Shown here: piece by piece, positions 1 to 10,369 of the stretch
How the letters are laid out: the number at the start of each line of letters is the position of its first letter
Position numbering within the stretch: position 1 is the stretch's first letter
Source of the DNA: Delphinapterus leucas
Lineage: Eukaryota > Chordata > Mammalia > Artiodactyla > Monodontidae
Assembly: GCF_002288925.2 (NCBI RefSeq)
Contig: NW_022098067.1
Coordinates: 3,253,886-3,317,885 of the forward strand
Direction of reading: 5' to 3'
DNA length: 64,000 nucleotides
The notes under the pieces: model-generated
Database searches by the model: none
What the model was told of the DNA's origin: nothing
The model's input: the letters and a program-made list of their open reading frames with translations, nothing else
Program-made: the position numbers and the translations under genes

Positions 1-378
1 CAAAGAATTGGATTTTTAAATTATAATAAAAGCCCATCTGAAACTGGTTTAATTAATGTAGGAATTTGTTATCTCATATAGGAGGATATATAGGCCCCAG
101 GTCCAGCACGTCAGAGATCTATCCTCTATTAGATGGGTTTACCCTTAACTAATCTCAGCAGTTGCAGGTATCACATATAAAAAGCATAATAGCCGAAGTA
201 CAAAGAAGGGTTGTCTCTTACTTTATCTCTTTATTAAGAAGGAGGGACTCCTTTTTACCATCCCTTAATAGATTTGTCTTTATGTCTCCATCAGAATCAA
301 TTCAAGCCTAAATCAGTTAATCAATTGTGGCAAAGCACAGTGAGATTACCATGATTATCTTGGGCTCATCAAAACCCA
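1..378. other. Unrecognised intergenic sequence
   Basis: No coding frame, RNA gene or repeat that I recognise. It is moderately AT-rich. The stretch around 250-370 has the look of an old degraded repeat, but I cannot name a family. Confidence 0.4.
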
Positions 379-393
379 CTGTCTGATATTTTA

Positions 394-621
394 TTTTATT
401 TTGTTTTATTTTATTGTTTTTTTTTTTTTGCGGTACGCGGGCCCCTCACTGCTGTGGCCTCTCCCGTTGTGGAGCACAGGCTCCCGGACGCGCAGGCTCA
501 GCAGCCATGGCCTACGGGCCCAGCCGCTCCGTTGCATGTGGGATTTTCCTGGACTGGGGCACGAACCCATGTCCCCTGCATCGGCAGGTGGACCCTCAAC
601 CACTGTGCCACCAGGGAAGCC
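394..621 (-). mobile_element. CHR-type tRNA-derived SINE, short form
   Basis: This is a non-autonomous retroposon copied by L1 machinery. Read on the minus strand it starts with gggcttccctggtggc, the tRNA-Glu-like head containing the Pol III A-box region, followed by a B-box-like segment, a short tRNA-unrelated body and an A-rich tail (seen here as a T-rich run at 394-430). It is flanked by a perfect 15-bp target-site duplication, ctgtctgatatttta, at 379-393 and 622-636, so both ends are fixed. The small open frames across it are read-through of the GC-rich SINE body. The perfect duplication suggests a fairly recent insertion. Confidence 0.95.
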
Positions 622-636
622 CTGTCTGATATTTTA

Positions 637-2772
637 AATGGGTTCTTTTTTTTTTCCTTATTCATGTGGAGAAAAGGGTGGATAGTTGAATAAAATCTGG
701 GTGATTTTAGAAAGCAGAAGGGAAAACACGGAAGTGTAGAGGGTAACCAATAGTGTGAACTCTAGAAGTTCTACAATGTTAACTTCTCAAAAGGAAGAAT
801 TTTCTTTGGGGAAAAGTCTTAACTAGTTTTGTGCAAAAAGTAAAGCTAATTGCATCTATACACCATGTGAAGTAAGACTATATATGATGAAGTTAAGAAA
901 TAATATAAATCATTAAAATTTCATTAAGAGTAACCCTCAGATCTCAAAAGGCCAATTATCACAAGTAATAAACTCAGAACCATGTTAGAGTATCACATGA
1001 TATTCCAGGGTACATTTTAAAGGATTACATTTTGCATACTTTATTTATAATGTTATCTGGTGACAGTTGTAGGAATGTTGCAGGAAGGTCTGAAGATTCC
1101 GGGTCACTGTAGACTAAGTTAAAAATGTTTTTCAAACTTGTTCATGAAGAGTGTCATTTATCACTTGGTAAAATAATGGTAAATGCACCAACATGCAAAT
1201 GTATGATTTGGAAATTTTTAAAAATAATTCATTTAAAAATTACAGCAAAGAAAAACATTTCAATTATTCCAGCAATAATTATCTCTCTCTCTACCTACCT
1301 ATCTACCCACTATTAATCCATCATTGTAGTTATAAATCAATCTTGTAACCATAGCCAATACACACAGTACTTTTAGGATCTAAATCCAATATACGTATTT
1401 TCCACTCACATTTTCCTCTATTCTTCTCTGACACTGAGTTTTATAGAGAAGATAAATATTGTTAAATTCTTGAAGGTAAGTGGAGTCTTGAGAAACACTC
1501 TGGTTGACAGAAAATGGGAGTGCAGTAATTCCTCACACAGACTTTCTATTCGGCAATACCCACCCTCTGCTTGAGATCAATTTATTAGCTCTTTTCTCTT
1601 TATTAAGATAGAGTTTTAATCCTTATTTAGATCTCTCTATAGTTTTAGCCGATATGGGACAAATAAACATTTATATATAAAAAAAAGATCTTGGATGATT
1701 ATCTATTCTTCTTAATATTTGAATGAGGCAGCAAGTGGACTATTCCCTCCTCTGATAGACATGGAAGATGGCTTCTCAGTCTTCCTGATTTCTTTGGAGT
1801 CACAACAATTTTGATAATGGGAATGGTCCTGGGATCATAAGACATAACAGGCAACACTTCTGGAAAATTCTGCCAAGTTTTTTATTAACCTGTGGGGTTT
1901 GGTCTTGCTGTTTGGCTTACATGGGCTCTATATTAGCAAATAATGTGGATTTTCATCCTCTTTATGGCTAAGCAAATGAGGACCTTCATTTTAAGCCATT
2001 TCAATTTGTTTATTTATTCTTTTGCCATAGTGAGGATGGTAACAGTGTGTGTAGTGATGTTGGTGTGGGGTTGATCGTTGAGGATTTGTACTTGTAGAGT
2101 TCAGAGACAGATATTAAGGACAGCTAAGATTGTACATATTGGAACAAAGGTCACTAGAAATTTCAAGGGGTAACATTGTCACCAAGTCTGAACAGCTGGA
2201 TGAGAAATATGATCCTGTCAGGGGATGACTAGTAATTGCCATCAAGTCTGACTGTTGTCTGTGTATTAGCTAATCATATAAACTCCTAGTCAGGGAAGGA
2301 GCATCAATGTAGGCACTGAGAGCTTGATTAGACTAGTAAAGTAAAATCAGACCATGACAGTTTTGTGGCAGCAGATGGTCCTTCATCATAACTAATGAGA
2401 AAAACTGATGATTCGTCCACTGTATGAGGAAATGTTGTGGATGTTCCTGCTTCTAAAAACCCTGACCACCATCAGCACCATCACATCCACAAAGGCTCAA
2501 AGAGGAGTCAGTATGAAAGGACGAAGAGAAAGACTGCAAGTTATATCTATAGAGGGAATAAAGGGATTCTGAAGCCAGACACAAAAGTATGTGCACATAA
2601 GTTCAAAAATACATATTTTATTCCAAGCTGGCATTAAAATCAACTGAAATAAATTTTAAAAGAGAAAAAAAATGAAACTTAATAGTATTTATTGAGTCTG
2701 TAATGTATAGCATTGAATTTAAAAAAACCTGGAATATTTTCCTTGTCCTTGACTGGATAATTATAGTAGCTA
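637..2772. other. Unrecognised intergenic sequence with a short pyrimidine repeat
   Basis: About 2.1 kb without a gene or a repeat that I can name. The only simple feature is a CT/CTAC-rich tract near 1281-1312. The open frames here are below 70 codons and show no family resemblance. Confidence 0.4.
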
Positions 2773-3027
2773 TAATTCATTGAGAACTTCCTATCTAATA
2801 GTTGCTATGCTTAGTGATTGATATTTATCATTTCATTTAAACTTTAAACAACCCAAGGGTTATATGCTTTCATTATCTCTAGTTTACCTATAGAAAAACT
2901 AAAGCTCAGATGGGTTAAGAACCTTGTCTAAGATCACATGACTTGCCAAGATGAATAGCTAGAATTCTTATCCATTTCTAACTCCAGAGCTGACACCCTT
3001 AACCAGTTTGCTACACTGCTCAAGTAG
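2773..3027 (+). repeat. MIR SINE remnant
   Basis: The order of motifs is that of the ancient mammalian MIR: a 'ttgagaacttcctat' head, a 'tcatttcatttaaact' middle, the core 'ctatagaaaaactaaagctcaga', then 'agatcacatgacttgcc' and a 'ccagagctgacacccttaacca' end. It is diverged, as expected for a pre-eutherian element. Limits are approximate. Confidence 0.75.
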
Positions 3028-3575
3028 TTTAAGAAAATAATAATGTTAAAATCGAGTCATATTTGTTTCCGTCAAACATATGAACTATTTTTTTCTTTCA
3101 TCTCCCATCAAATACTCTAATAAGCTCTTAAATATCTACATTTCCATGGAATTCAGATTTAAATATAATGCAGTGGTCATGCTATGTGACATCAAACTTG
3201 CCAATTAAGCAGCAGTCCTAATTGGAAGAATTTTGTACTGTGCACACACATTTGCTGTATTCTCAGTGAGCTTGCAGCTGCTGGCTTAGACATCATTAGA
3301 ATCTAGGAAAACAGCTATTCCCAAGTGAATATCAACATACTGCAAAACATATGTCAGAAAGGGGAGAAATTTGAATAGATTTTAGTGAATGGGAAAGAGG
3401 ACTCTAATAAACCAAGTGGAATCTTGCCTGAGGTCAAAGTTGTTTCTGATAGAGAAGTTGGATCCTTAATGGAAATGAATGGTCAGAAATTTTGTTTTTC
3501 AATTTATGTGACAGAAGTTACAAATATGATGCTTATTTTCCTTTGTTCTCTTATTTGTTTTATTTTAGGATTTTG

Positions 3576-3614
<39 letters not shown>

Positions 3615-4044
3615 AGTATTCAGAGGATAGAATTCTCTTCTGTGTTTCATGGCTCTTTCTAAATTCTCTTAGATATCACGGGTACTGTGCCTAAACATTT
3701 TTTTCTCAAAGAAATAGTGTAGTATTTCTTCCCTGGAGGACAAGGTTGTTGGTTTTTTAAACTTAGTTGTGCAAAGAAGAAAACATATATTGAAAAAAAT
3801 TTAATATAGTCCCCATTTAAACTTAAATAACTCCCTTTCTCCAATTCTATTTTTTAATTCAAATACTATAGGATATTCTTGAACAGTAAGGCTTAATAAA
3901 ATCAACCTTCCCCCAAGTAACGTAAGACATAGTCTCTGCATCGCACACATAACAGTATGTGGCTGGATTTTGGACTACATTCAAATATGAGAGTTTAATC
4001 AGATTTTACCCATCCAGATAAAGGTTCTGTTAAAGTAAAAACTC
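3028..4044. other. Unrecognised intergenic sequence around a (GT)n tract
   Basis: No gene seen. The 81-residue frame crossing the GT tract at 3385-3630 ends in a run of alternating Val/Cys from the microsatellite and is not credible as a protein. Confidence 0.4.
3578..3611 (+). repeat. (GT)n microsatellite, about 17 units
   Basis: Uninterrupted gt dinucleotides following 'gattttgggg'. Uninterrupted tracts of this length are usually length-polymorphic in mammals. Confidence 0.97.
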
Positions 4045-4340
4045 TGAAAATATTCCTTAAAAATGTTATAAGTGTACAATTCAATGATTTCAGTAAATTT
4101 ACAGAGTTGTACAATTACCACCATAATCCAACTTTAGAACATTTTCATCACCTCCATTTTGTTATCTCTTGCTCTTACCCAGAACCTTAGGGAACCACTG
4201 TTCTGCTTTCTGTCTACAAATTTGTCTCTTTTAGACATTTCATACAATTGGAATCATAACATGTAGTCTGTCACAACGGGCTTCTTTCACTTAGCATAAT
4301 GATTTTTAGGTTCATCCATTTTTGTAACAATTTTTAAACT
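4045..4340 (-). mobile_element. Old L1M 3' end fragment
   Basis: Antisense match to the 3' region of ancient mammalian L1: 'acaattaccaccataatcc', 'aacattttcatcacctcca', 'tctctattt/ttagacatttcatacaattgg', 'ggcttctttcacttagcataatg'. It is diverged and truncated at both ends, with no target-site duplication visible. Confidence 0.65.
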
Positions 4341-4439
4341 ATTCTCTTTTGTTCAAATGTTTTTAAAAGGATTCAAAATTGGGGTGGGAGGAAGAATTTC
4401 TCTTTAAAAGCTTTATTTTAGCAAATGAGTGACATGCAC

Positions 4440-4690
4440 AAAATAATAACTAGCATGAATTAAAAGCTTACTAGATGCCAGCCACTCTTTTAAGTGGTTA
4501 AAGTTTATAAATTACTTTAAATATAGGATATCTCTATGAATAGGTTTTTTATTACTTCCACTTTATAAATGAGAAAATGGAAGTATAATGAGGCTAATTT
4601 GCCCAAAGTCATAACTCTAGTTAATGATGAAGATGGAGTTTGAACCCAAGAATTCTGGCTTCAAAACCAATACTTTTAACCCTTAAGCCC
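4440..4690 (+). repeat. MIR SINE remnant
   Basis: MIR motif order is clear: 'gcttactagatgccagcca', 'tctctatgaataggt', 'ttataaatgagaaaatgg', 'agtttgaacccaagaattctg' and 'ttttaaccctta'. Diverged but co-linear. Confidence 0.78.
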
Positions 4691-5030
4691 AGGAGTTATT
4701 AATATTACGTTCAAAATGTTTTCATAAGATTAATCTTTAAATGAACTAAATGGAAATGTCCGGTAATAGAAGATACACAAAAACATTTAAAATCCTTTTC
4801 CCTGGAAGAGAATGGATAGTAAAAAGTGTAACTGGAAGTATTAACTAAAAAATGTTAACAAATAGGTTGATTGTTACAAGTGACATCAGGGAACACAAGT
4901 CACAGGGACAATCTGTGCTTTCTAGGCAAAGGGAACTGCAGAAAATGCAAGGGTTTAATGCTCTGAACATGTGTGGAACTCTAATTACCTGGACAGAGGA
5001 AAGGTTCTACTCTGAGGAGCTAGTGTTATT
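4691..5030. other. Unrecognised intergenic sequence
   Basis: About 340 bp between a MIR and a SINE. No gene or named repeat recognised. Confidence 0.4.
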
Positions 5031-5043
5031 AAAAAGGCCCTTA

Positions 5044-5249
5044 GGGCTTCCCTGGTGGTGCAGTGGTTGAGAGTCCGCCTGCCGATGCAGGGGACATGGG
5101 TTCATGCCCCGGTCTGGGAAGATCCCACATGCCGCGGAGCAGCTGGGCCCGTGAGCCATGGCCGCTGAGCCTGCGTGTCCGGAGCCTGTGCTCCGCAACG
5201 GGAGAGGCCACAACAGTGAGAGGCCCGCTTACTGCAAAAAAAAAAAAAA
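5044..5249 (+). mobile_element. CHR-type tRNA-derived SINE, short form
   Basis: Sense copy starting gggcttccctggtggtgcag and ending in an A tail of 14 bases. The 13-bp target-site duplication aaaaaggccctta lies at 5031-5043 and again at 5245-5257, where it merges with the A tail. The tail is still a nearly pure A run and the duplication is perfect, so the copy is probably young. Confidence 0.95.
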
Positions 5250-5299
5250 GGCCCTTAAGTATATTCATACTGTGTAGTATTTCATAGACACAGCAGTAT

Positions 5300-5530
5300 A
5301 TGTAAGTTATGGAGCAAGATTATAAACATCAGTAAACCCATCACCCAACTTAACTAGAAAATTATTAATACCACTGAGATGACTCGTGTGTGATTCCTCC
5401 ATCCTATCCTCCTACCTTCCCACTGCTCTGAATGGTGAGTTATCATTCCCTTGCATTTTTGAAACCATATGTGAAGCCTAGACAAAATAATTTAATTTTG
5501 CTTGTTTCAAAGCCTTATATGGTACTTAAA
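5300..5530 (-). mobile_element. Old L1M 3' UTR fragment
   Basis: Antisense to ancient L1 3' sequence: 'aaacccatcacccaactta', 'gaatggtgagttatcattcc', 'ttttgcttgtttcaaagcc'. It abuts the younger antisense L1 that begins just downstream. Family level only; limits are approximate. Confidence 0.5.
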
Positions 5531-5744
5531 TTTCTGAAATTTGCTTTTTATTATTTATTGAAGTATAGTTGATTTACAATATTTTGTTAATTTCAGGTGT
5601 ATAGCATAGTGATTCAGTATTTTGCAGATTATATTCCATTATAGGTTACTACGAGATAATGTGTATAATTCCCTATGGTATATAGTATATTTTGTTGCTT
5701 ACTTATTTTATATATAGAAGTTTGTTTCTGTTAATCCTATGCCC

Positions 5745-6014
5745 CTAGTTTGTCCATCCCTTCCTCCCCTCTCCACTTTGATAACCACAAGTTTGTTTTC
5801 TATGTCTGTGAATCTGTTTCTGTTTTGTATATACATTTATTTCTATTTTAGATTCCATATATGTGATATCATATAGCATTTCTCTTTCTCTGTCTGAAAT
5901 TTCACAAAGTGTAATATTCTTTAGGACAATCCACATTGCTGAAAATGGCAGTATTTCATTCTTTTTATGGCTGAGTAATATTCCATTGTATACCAGTCTT
6001 ATTAATCCAATCAT
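5745..6014 (-). pseudogene. L1 ORF2 C-terminal fragment
   Basis: Part of the antisense L1. The frame is a shifted reading of the ORF2 C-terminal region; the nucleotide sequence antisense to 'ggctgagtaatattccat' is the conserved [14 protein letters not shown] stretch. It is not a separate gene and is shown only to locate the end of ORF2. Confidence 0.6.
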
Positions 6015-7540
6015 CTGTCAGTGGGGCTTTGGGTTGCTTCCATATCTTTACTATTGTAAATAGCTCTGTTATGAACATTGCATGTATCTTTTTGAATTAG
6101 TGTTTTTGTTTCTTCTGGATATATAACTGAAAGTGGGATTGCTGGAATATATGGTAGCTCAATTTTTAGTTTTTTAAGAAAACTCTGTACTGTTTTTCAT
6201 AGTGGCTGCACCAATTTACATTTCCACCAACAGAGTAAAAGTATTCCCTTTTCTCCACATCCTCTCCAACATATGTGATTTGTAGAATTTTTGATGATAA
6301 CCATTCTGACAGGTGTGAAGTAATAACTCATTGTGGTTTTGATTTGCACTTCTCTAATAATTAGCCATGGTCAGCATATTTCCATGTACCTGTTAGCCAT
6401 CTCTATGTCTTTGAAAAAAGTCTATTCTTCTGCCAATTTTTCATTGAATTGTTTGGTTTTTTTTTTTTTTTTTTGATAATTAGTTGTATGAGCTGTTCCT
6501 CTATTTTGAATATTAACCCCTTATTTGTTACATCATTTGCAAATATTTCTCCCATTCCATAGGTTTTGTTTTCATTTTGTTGCTGGTTTCCTTTGCTGTT
6601 CAAGATCTTTTAAGTTTAATTACATGCCATCTGTTTATTTGTGCTTTTATTTATTTTGCCTTAGGAGACTGATTCAAGGAAATATTGCTACAATTTATGA
6701 CAGAGTGCTCCACCTATGTTCTCTTCTAGGAGTTTCATGGTTTCATGTCTTAATTTAGTTATTCAAAACATTTTGAGTTTATTTTTGTATATGGTGTGAG
6801 GGAATGTTCTAATCTCATTGTTCTACATGTGGCTGTCCAATTTTCCCAGCACCACTTATTGTAAAAACTGTTTTTTCTCTATTGTATATTGTTGCCTCTT
6901 TTGTCAAAGTTTGATTGACCATAGGTGTGTGAGTTTATCTCTGGGTTCTCTATTCTATTCCATTAATTTATGTGTCTGTTTTTGTTCCAATACCATGCTC
7001 TTTTGATTACTGTAGCTTTGTAGTATAGTCTGAAGTCTGGGAGGGTTATAATTCCAGCTTGGTTCTTTTTTCTAAGTATTGTTTTGGCAATTCTGGGTCT
7101 TTTATGTTTCCATATAAATTGTATGATTATTTGTTTTAGTTCTGTGAAAAATGTCCTGGGCATTTGATAGAAATTACTTTAAATTTTTAAGTCACTTTGG
7201 GTACTATGACCATTTTAATAATATTAATTTTTCCAATCCAAGAGCAAAGATTATCTTTCTATTTATTTGAATCATCTTCAATTTCCTTCATCAATGTTTT
7301 ACTGTCTTATCATATAGGTCTTTCACATCCTTGGTTAAATATATTCTTACGTATTTTTTCTGTGATTTTAAATGGGATTTTTTTTTATATATTTCCTTTT
7401 TGATACTTCATTATTAGTGTATAGAAATGCAACAAATTTCTGTATATTAATCTTGTATCCTGCTACCTTGCTGAATTCATTTTAATTTTAATAGTTTTTA
7501 GGTGGAGACTTTATGGTTCTCTATATAGAGTATCATGTCA

Positions 7541-7757
7541 TCAGCAAATAGTGACAGTTTTATTGCTTCCCTTCCAATTTGGATACTTTTTTTTGTCTTG
7601 TCTGATTGCTATGGCTAGGACTTCCAATACTACATTAAATAGAAGCAGTGAGAGTGGGTTTTCTTGTCTTGTTCCCAAATTTAGTGGGAAGGCTTTCAAC
7701 ATTTCACTGTTGAGTATTATGTTGCCTCTGAGCTTATTGTATTCAAAATGCAATATG
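7541..7757 (-). pseudogene. L1 ORF2 reverse-transcriptase motif B fragment
   Basis: The minus-strand frame reads ...[22 protein letters not shown]..., the RT region normally [15 protein letters not shown]. Gly-Cys of the motif is replaced by Glu-Asn, so the enzyme would be dead even without the other breaks. The upstream part of this open frame (to 7843) is SINE sequence, because the SINE at 7758 interrupts ORF2 here. Confidence 0.85.
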
Positions 7758-8111
7758 GGGACTTCCCTGGTGGCGCAGTTGTGAAGAATCTGCCTGCCAA
7801 TGCAAGGGACATGGGTTTGATCCCTGGTCCGGGAGGATCCCACATGCTACGAAGCAACTAGGCCTGTGTGCCACAGCTGCTGAGCCTGTGCTCTGGAGCC
7901 TGGAAGCCACAACTACTGAGCCCACGTGCCACGGCTGCTGAAGTCCATGTGCCTAGAGCCTGTGCAACACGACAAAAGAGGTCACTGCAATGAGAAGGCC
8001 ATCCACCACAAAGAATAGTAGCTCCCGCTCTCTGCAACTAGAGAAAGCCTGTGCACAGCAATGAGGACCCAACACAGCCAAAAATAAATAAATTAATTAA
8101 TTTAATTAAAT
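7758..8111 (+). mobile_element. CHR-type tRNA-derived SINE, long form
   Basis: Starts gggacttccctggtggcgca and runs about 350 bp to an A/T-rich (aaataaatt)-like tail, including a middle segment ('ctgcaactagagaaagcctg', 'agcaatgaggacccaacaca') that the roughly 200-bp copies lack. It is inserted in the ORF2 of the antisense L1 and splits the RT coding sequence. Flanking duplication is weak (aatatg on both sides). It probably belongs to an older, full-length subfamily, judged by more substitutions and a decayed tail. Confidence 0.88.
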
Positions 8112-8149
8112 AAATATGTTCATTATGTTGAGGTGTGTTCCCTTTATAC

Positions 8150-8404
8150 CTACTTCGATAAGAGTTTTATCATGAATGGATGTTGAATTTTGTCAAATGC
8201 TTTTTCTGCATCTATTGAGATTATCATGTGGTTTTTGTTTTTCCTTTTGTTACTGTGGTGTATCACACTGTTTAATTTACATGTATTAAACCATCCTAGT
8301 GACACTGGAATGAATCTAACTTGATTATGGTGTATGATCCTTTTTATGTATTGTTGGATTTGGTTTGCTAATATTTTGTTGAGAATTTTTGCATATATAT
8401 TCAT
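8150..8404 (-). pseudogene. L1 ORF2 reverse-transcriptase motif A fragment
   Basis: An 84-codon minus-strand frame reading ...[19 protein letters not shown]..., RT motif A with the catalytic Asp and the AFD core intact, preceded by the '[18 protein letters not shown]' template-grip region. It belongs to the antisense L1; the SINE at 7758-8111 separates it from motifs B and C. Confidence 0.88.
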
Positions 8405-9687
8405 CAGAGATATTGGCCTGTAATATTCTTTTTTGTAGTGTCTTTGTCTGATTTTGGTATCAGGGTAATGGTGGCCTCATAGAATGAATTTGGTAGTGTT
8501 CCCTCCCATTAAATGTCTTGGACCTGTTTGAGAAGGATAGGTATAAATTCTTCTTTATGTTTGGTAGAATTCCTCCAGGAAGCTATCCATTCCTGGTAAT
8601 TTGTTTGCTGGGAGTTTTTTTAAATTACAGATTCTATTTCACTTCTAGTGATTGATCTGCTTGGATTGTCTGCTTCATCTTGACTCATTCTTGACAGGCT
8701 GTATATTTTTAGAAATTTGTCCATTTCTCCTAGGTTGTCCAATTTGTTGGCATATAACTGTTCATAGTATTCTCTTATGATTTTTTTTTATCTCTGTGGT
8801 ATCCGTTGTTATTTCTCCTCTTTCATTACTTATTTTATTTAGGTACTCCCTTTTTTCTTCTTGGTGAGCCTGACAAGAGGACTTGCTTAAGAACCTCTGT
8901 GCTTCCTACACCTGGATATGTTTTCTTTATTAAGTTTGAGAAGTTTTCAACCATAATTTATTCAAATACATTTTTGATCCCCTTTTCTCTCTCTTTTCCT
9001 GGATCTCTATAATGTGTATAGCACATTTTATATTATTCTATATACTCCCATGTTGCTTTCATTTTTAATTTGCCTTTCTCTCTGTTGCTCTGATTAGATG
9101 ATTCCCGTTATTCTATATTCCATATCACCTATGTATACTTCTGTGTAATTTAGTTGACTATTCATTGCTTCTAGAGTGCTTCTTATCTCAGAAATTGAAT
9201 TAATCTATTTTTGATTGAGTCTTCTTTATAGTTTCTAGTTCCTGTTAAAAGGATCTGCATATAATTTATCCAAAGTAAACATACAGATAGCCAATAGGCA
9301 CATGAATAAATGTTCATCACTGCTGATTATTAAAGAAATACAAATCAAAACTACAATGAGGTACCACCTCACACTGGTCAGAATGGCCATCATTTTAAAT
9401 GTCTATAAATAACAACTGCTGAAGGGGGTGTGGAGAAAAGGGAACCCTCCTACACTGTTGGTGGGAATATAAATTGGTGAAGTCACTGTGGAGAACAGTA
9501 TGGAGCTACCTTAAAAAACTAAAAAAATAGAGTTACCATATGATCCAGTGATCCCACTCCTGGGCATATATCTGGAAATGATAAAAACTCTAATTCAAAA
9601 AGTTACATGCACCCCAATGTTCATAGCAGCTTAATTTATAATAGCCAAGACATGGAAGCAAACTGAATATCCACTGACAGATGAATG

Positions 9688-9732
9688 GATAAAGAAGATG
9701 TGGTATGTCATACATACCACATCTTCTTTATC
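9688..9732. repeat. Perfect inverted repeat, 21-bp arms with 3-nt loop
   Basis: The left arm 9688-9708 is the exact reverse complement of the right arm 9712-9732, with loop cat. The left arm is normal L1 ORF2 sequence (gataaagaagatgtggtatg...). The right arm replaces the L1 bases that should follow, so it is a secondary event and not part of L1. In RNA it would form a very stable hairpin. Confidence 0.95.
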
Positions 9733-9780
9733 TATCTAGCTATCTAGCTAGCTAGGTAGCTAGCTGGCTAGTTAGCTATA
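9731..9780 (+). repeat. Degenerate (TAGC/TATC)n tetranucleotide tract
   Basis: Runs of tatc, tagc and ggtagc immediately follow the hairpin, inside the nested L1. The tract is interrupted, so it is probably no longer expanding. Confidence 0.9.
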
Positions 9781-10369
9781 AAACTCATCCATAAAAAAGA
9801 ATGAAATAATGCCATATTCAGCTACATGAATGGACCTAGAGATTATCATACTAAGTAAAGTAAGCCAGAAAGAGAAAGACAAATGCCATATGATATCACT
9901 TATATGTTGAATCTAAAAAATGACACAAATGAACTTATCTATGAAACAGAAACAGACTTACAGACATAGAGAATAGACTCGTGGTTGCCAAAGGGAAGGA
10001 GAGTTTAGGGAAGGGCTGCATTATGAGTTTGGGTCTAGCAGATGCAAACTATTATATATACAGAAAGGATAAACAACAAGGTCCTCTTGTATAGCACAGG
10101 GAACTATTTTCAATATCCTGTAGTAAACCATAATGGAAAAGAATTTTAAAAATCTGTGTTTTTAGATCAATTCTCTCTCTTAATTCAGTTAGCATTTTCA
10201 TTACCAGCTTTTTGAACTCAGAGTCTGGTAGACTGATTATCTACCTGTCTGGTAGACTGTTTCATTATTTTTTCAGGGCTTTTCTCTAGCTCTTTCAATT
10301 GAGAGTAGCTCATCTGCCTTCTATTTTACTTAACTTTCTCTGTTTCTATGAATTTAGAAACAGTTACCT

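Larger units (their letters stand above)
9264..10150 (+). mobile_element. Sense L1 3' fragment nested in the antisense L1
   Basis: Sense L1 sequence from late ORF2 ('tcaaaactacaatgaggtac', 'gtggagaaaagggaaccctc', 'gatcccactcctgggcatat') through the 3' UTR to 'tatagcacagggaacta' and a degraded A-rich end. It is 5'-truncated, as most L1 insertions are. It separates the ORF1 core from the ORF1 N-terminus of the host antisense L1, so it inserted after that element. A candidate decayed duplication is ggatctgcat (about 9251) versus aatctgtgtt (about 10151). It carries the hairpin at 9688-9732. Confidence 0.88.

Noticed and set aside
3385..3630. 81-codon frame ending in a Val/Cys repeat
   Set aside because: Its C-terminal end is translated (GT)n microsatellite.
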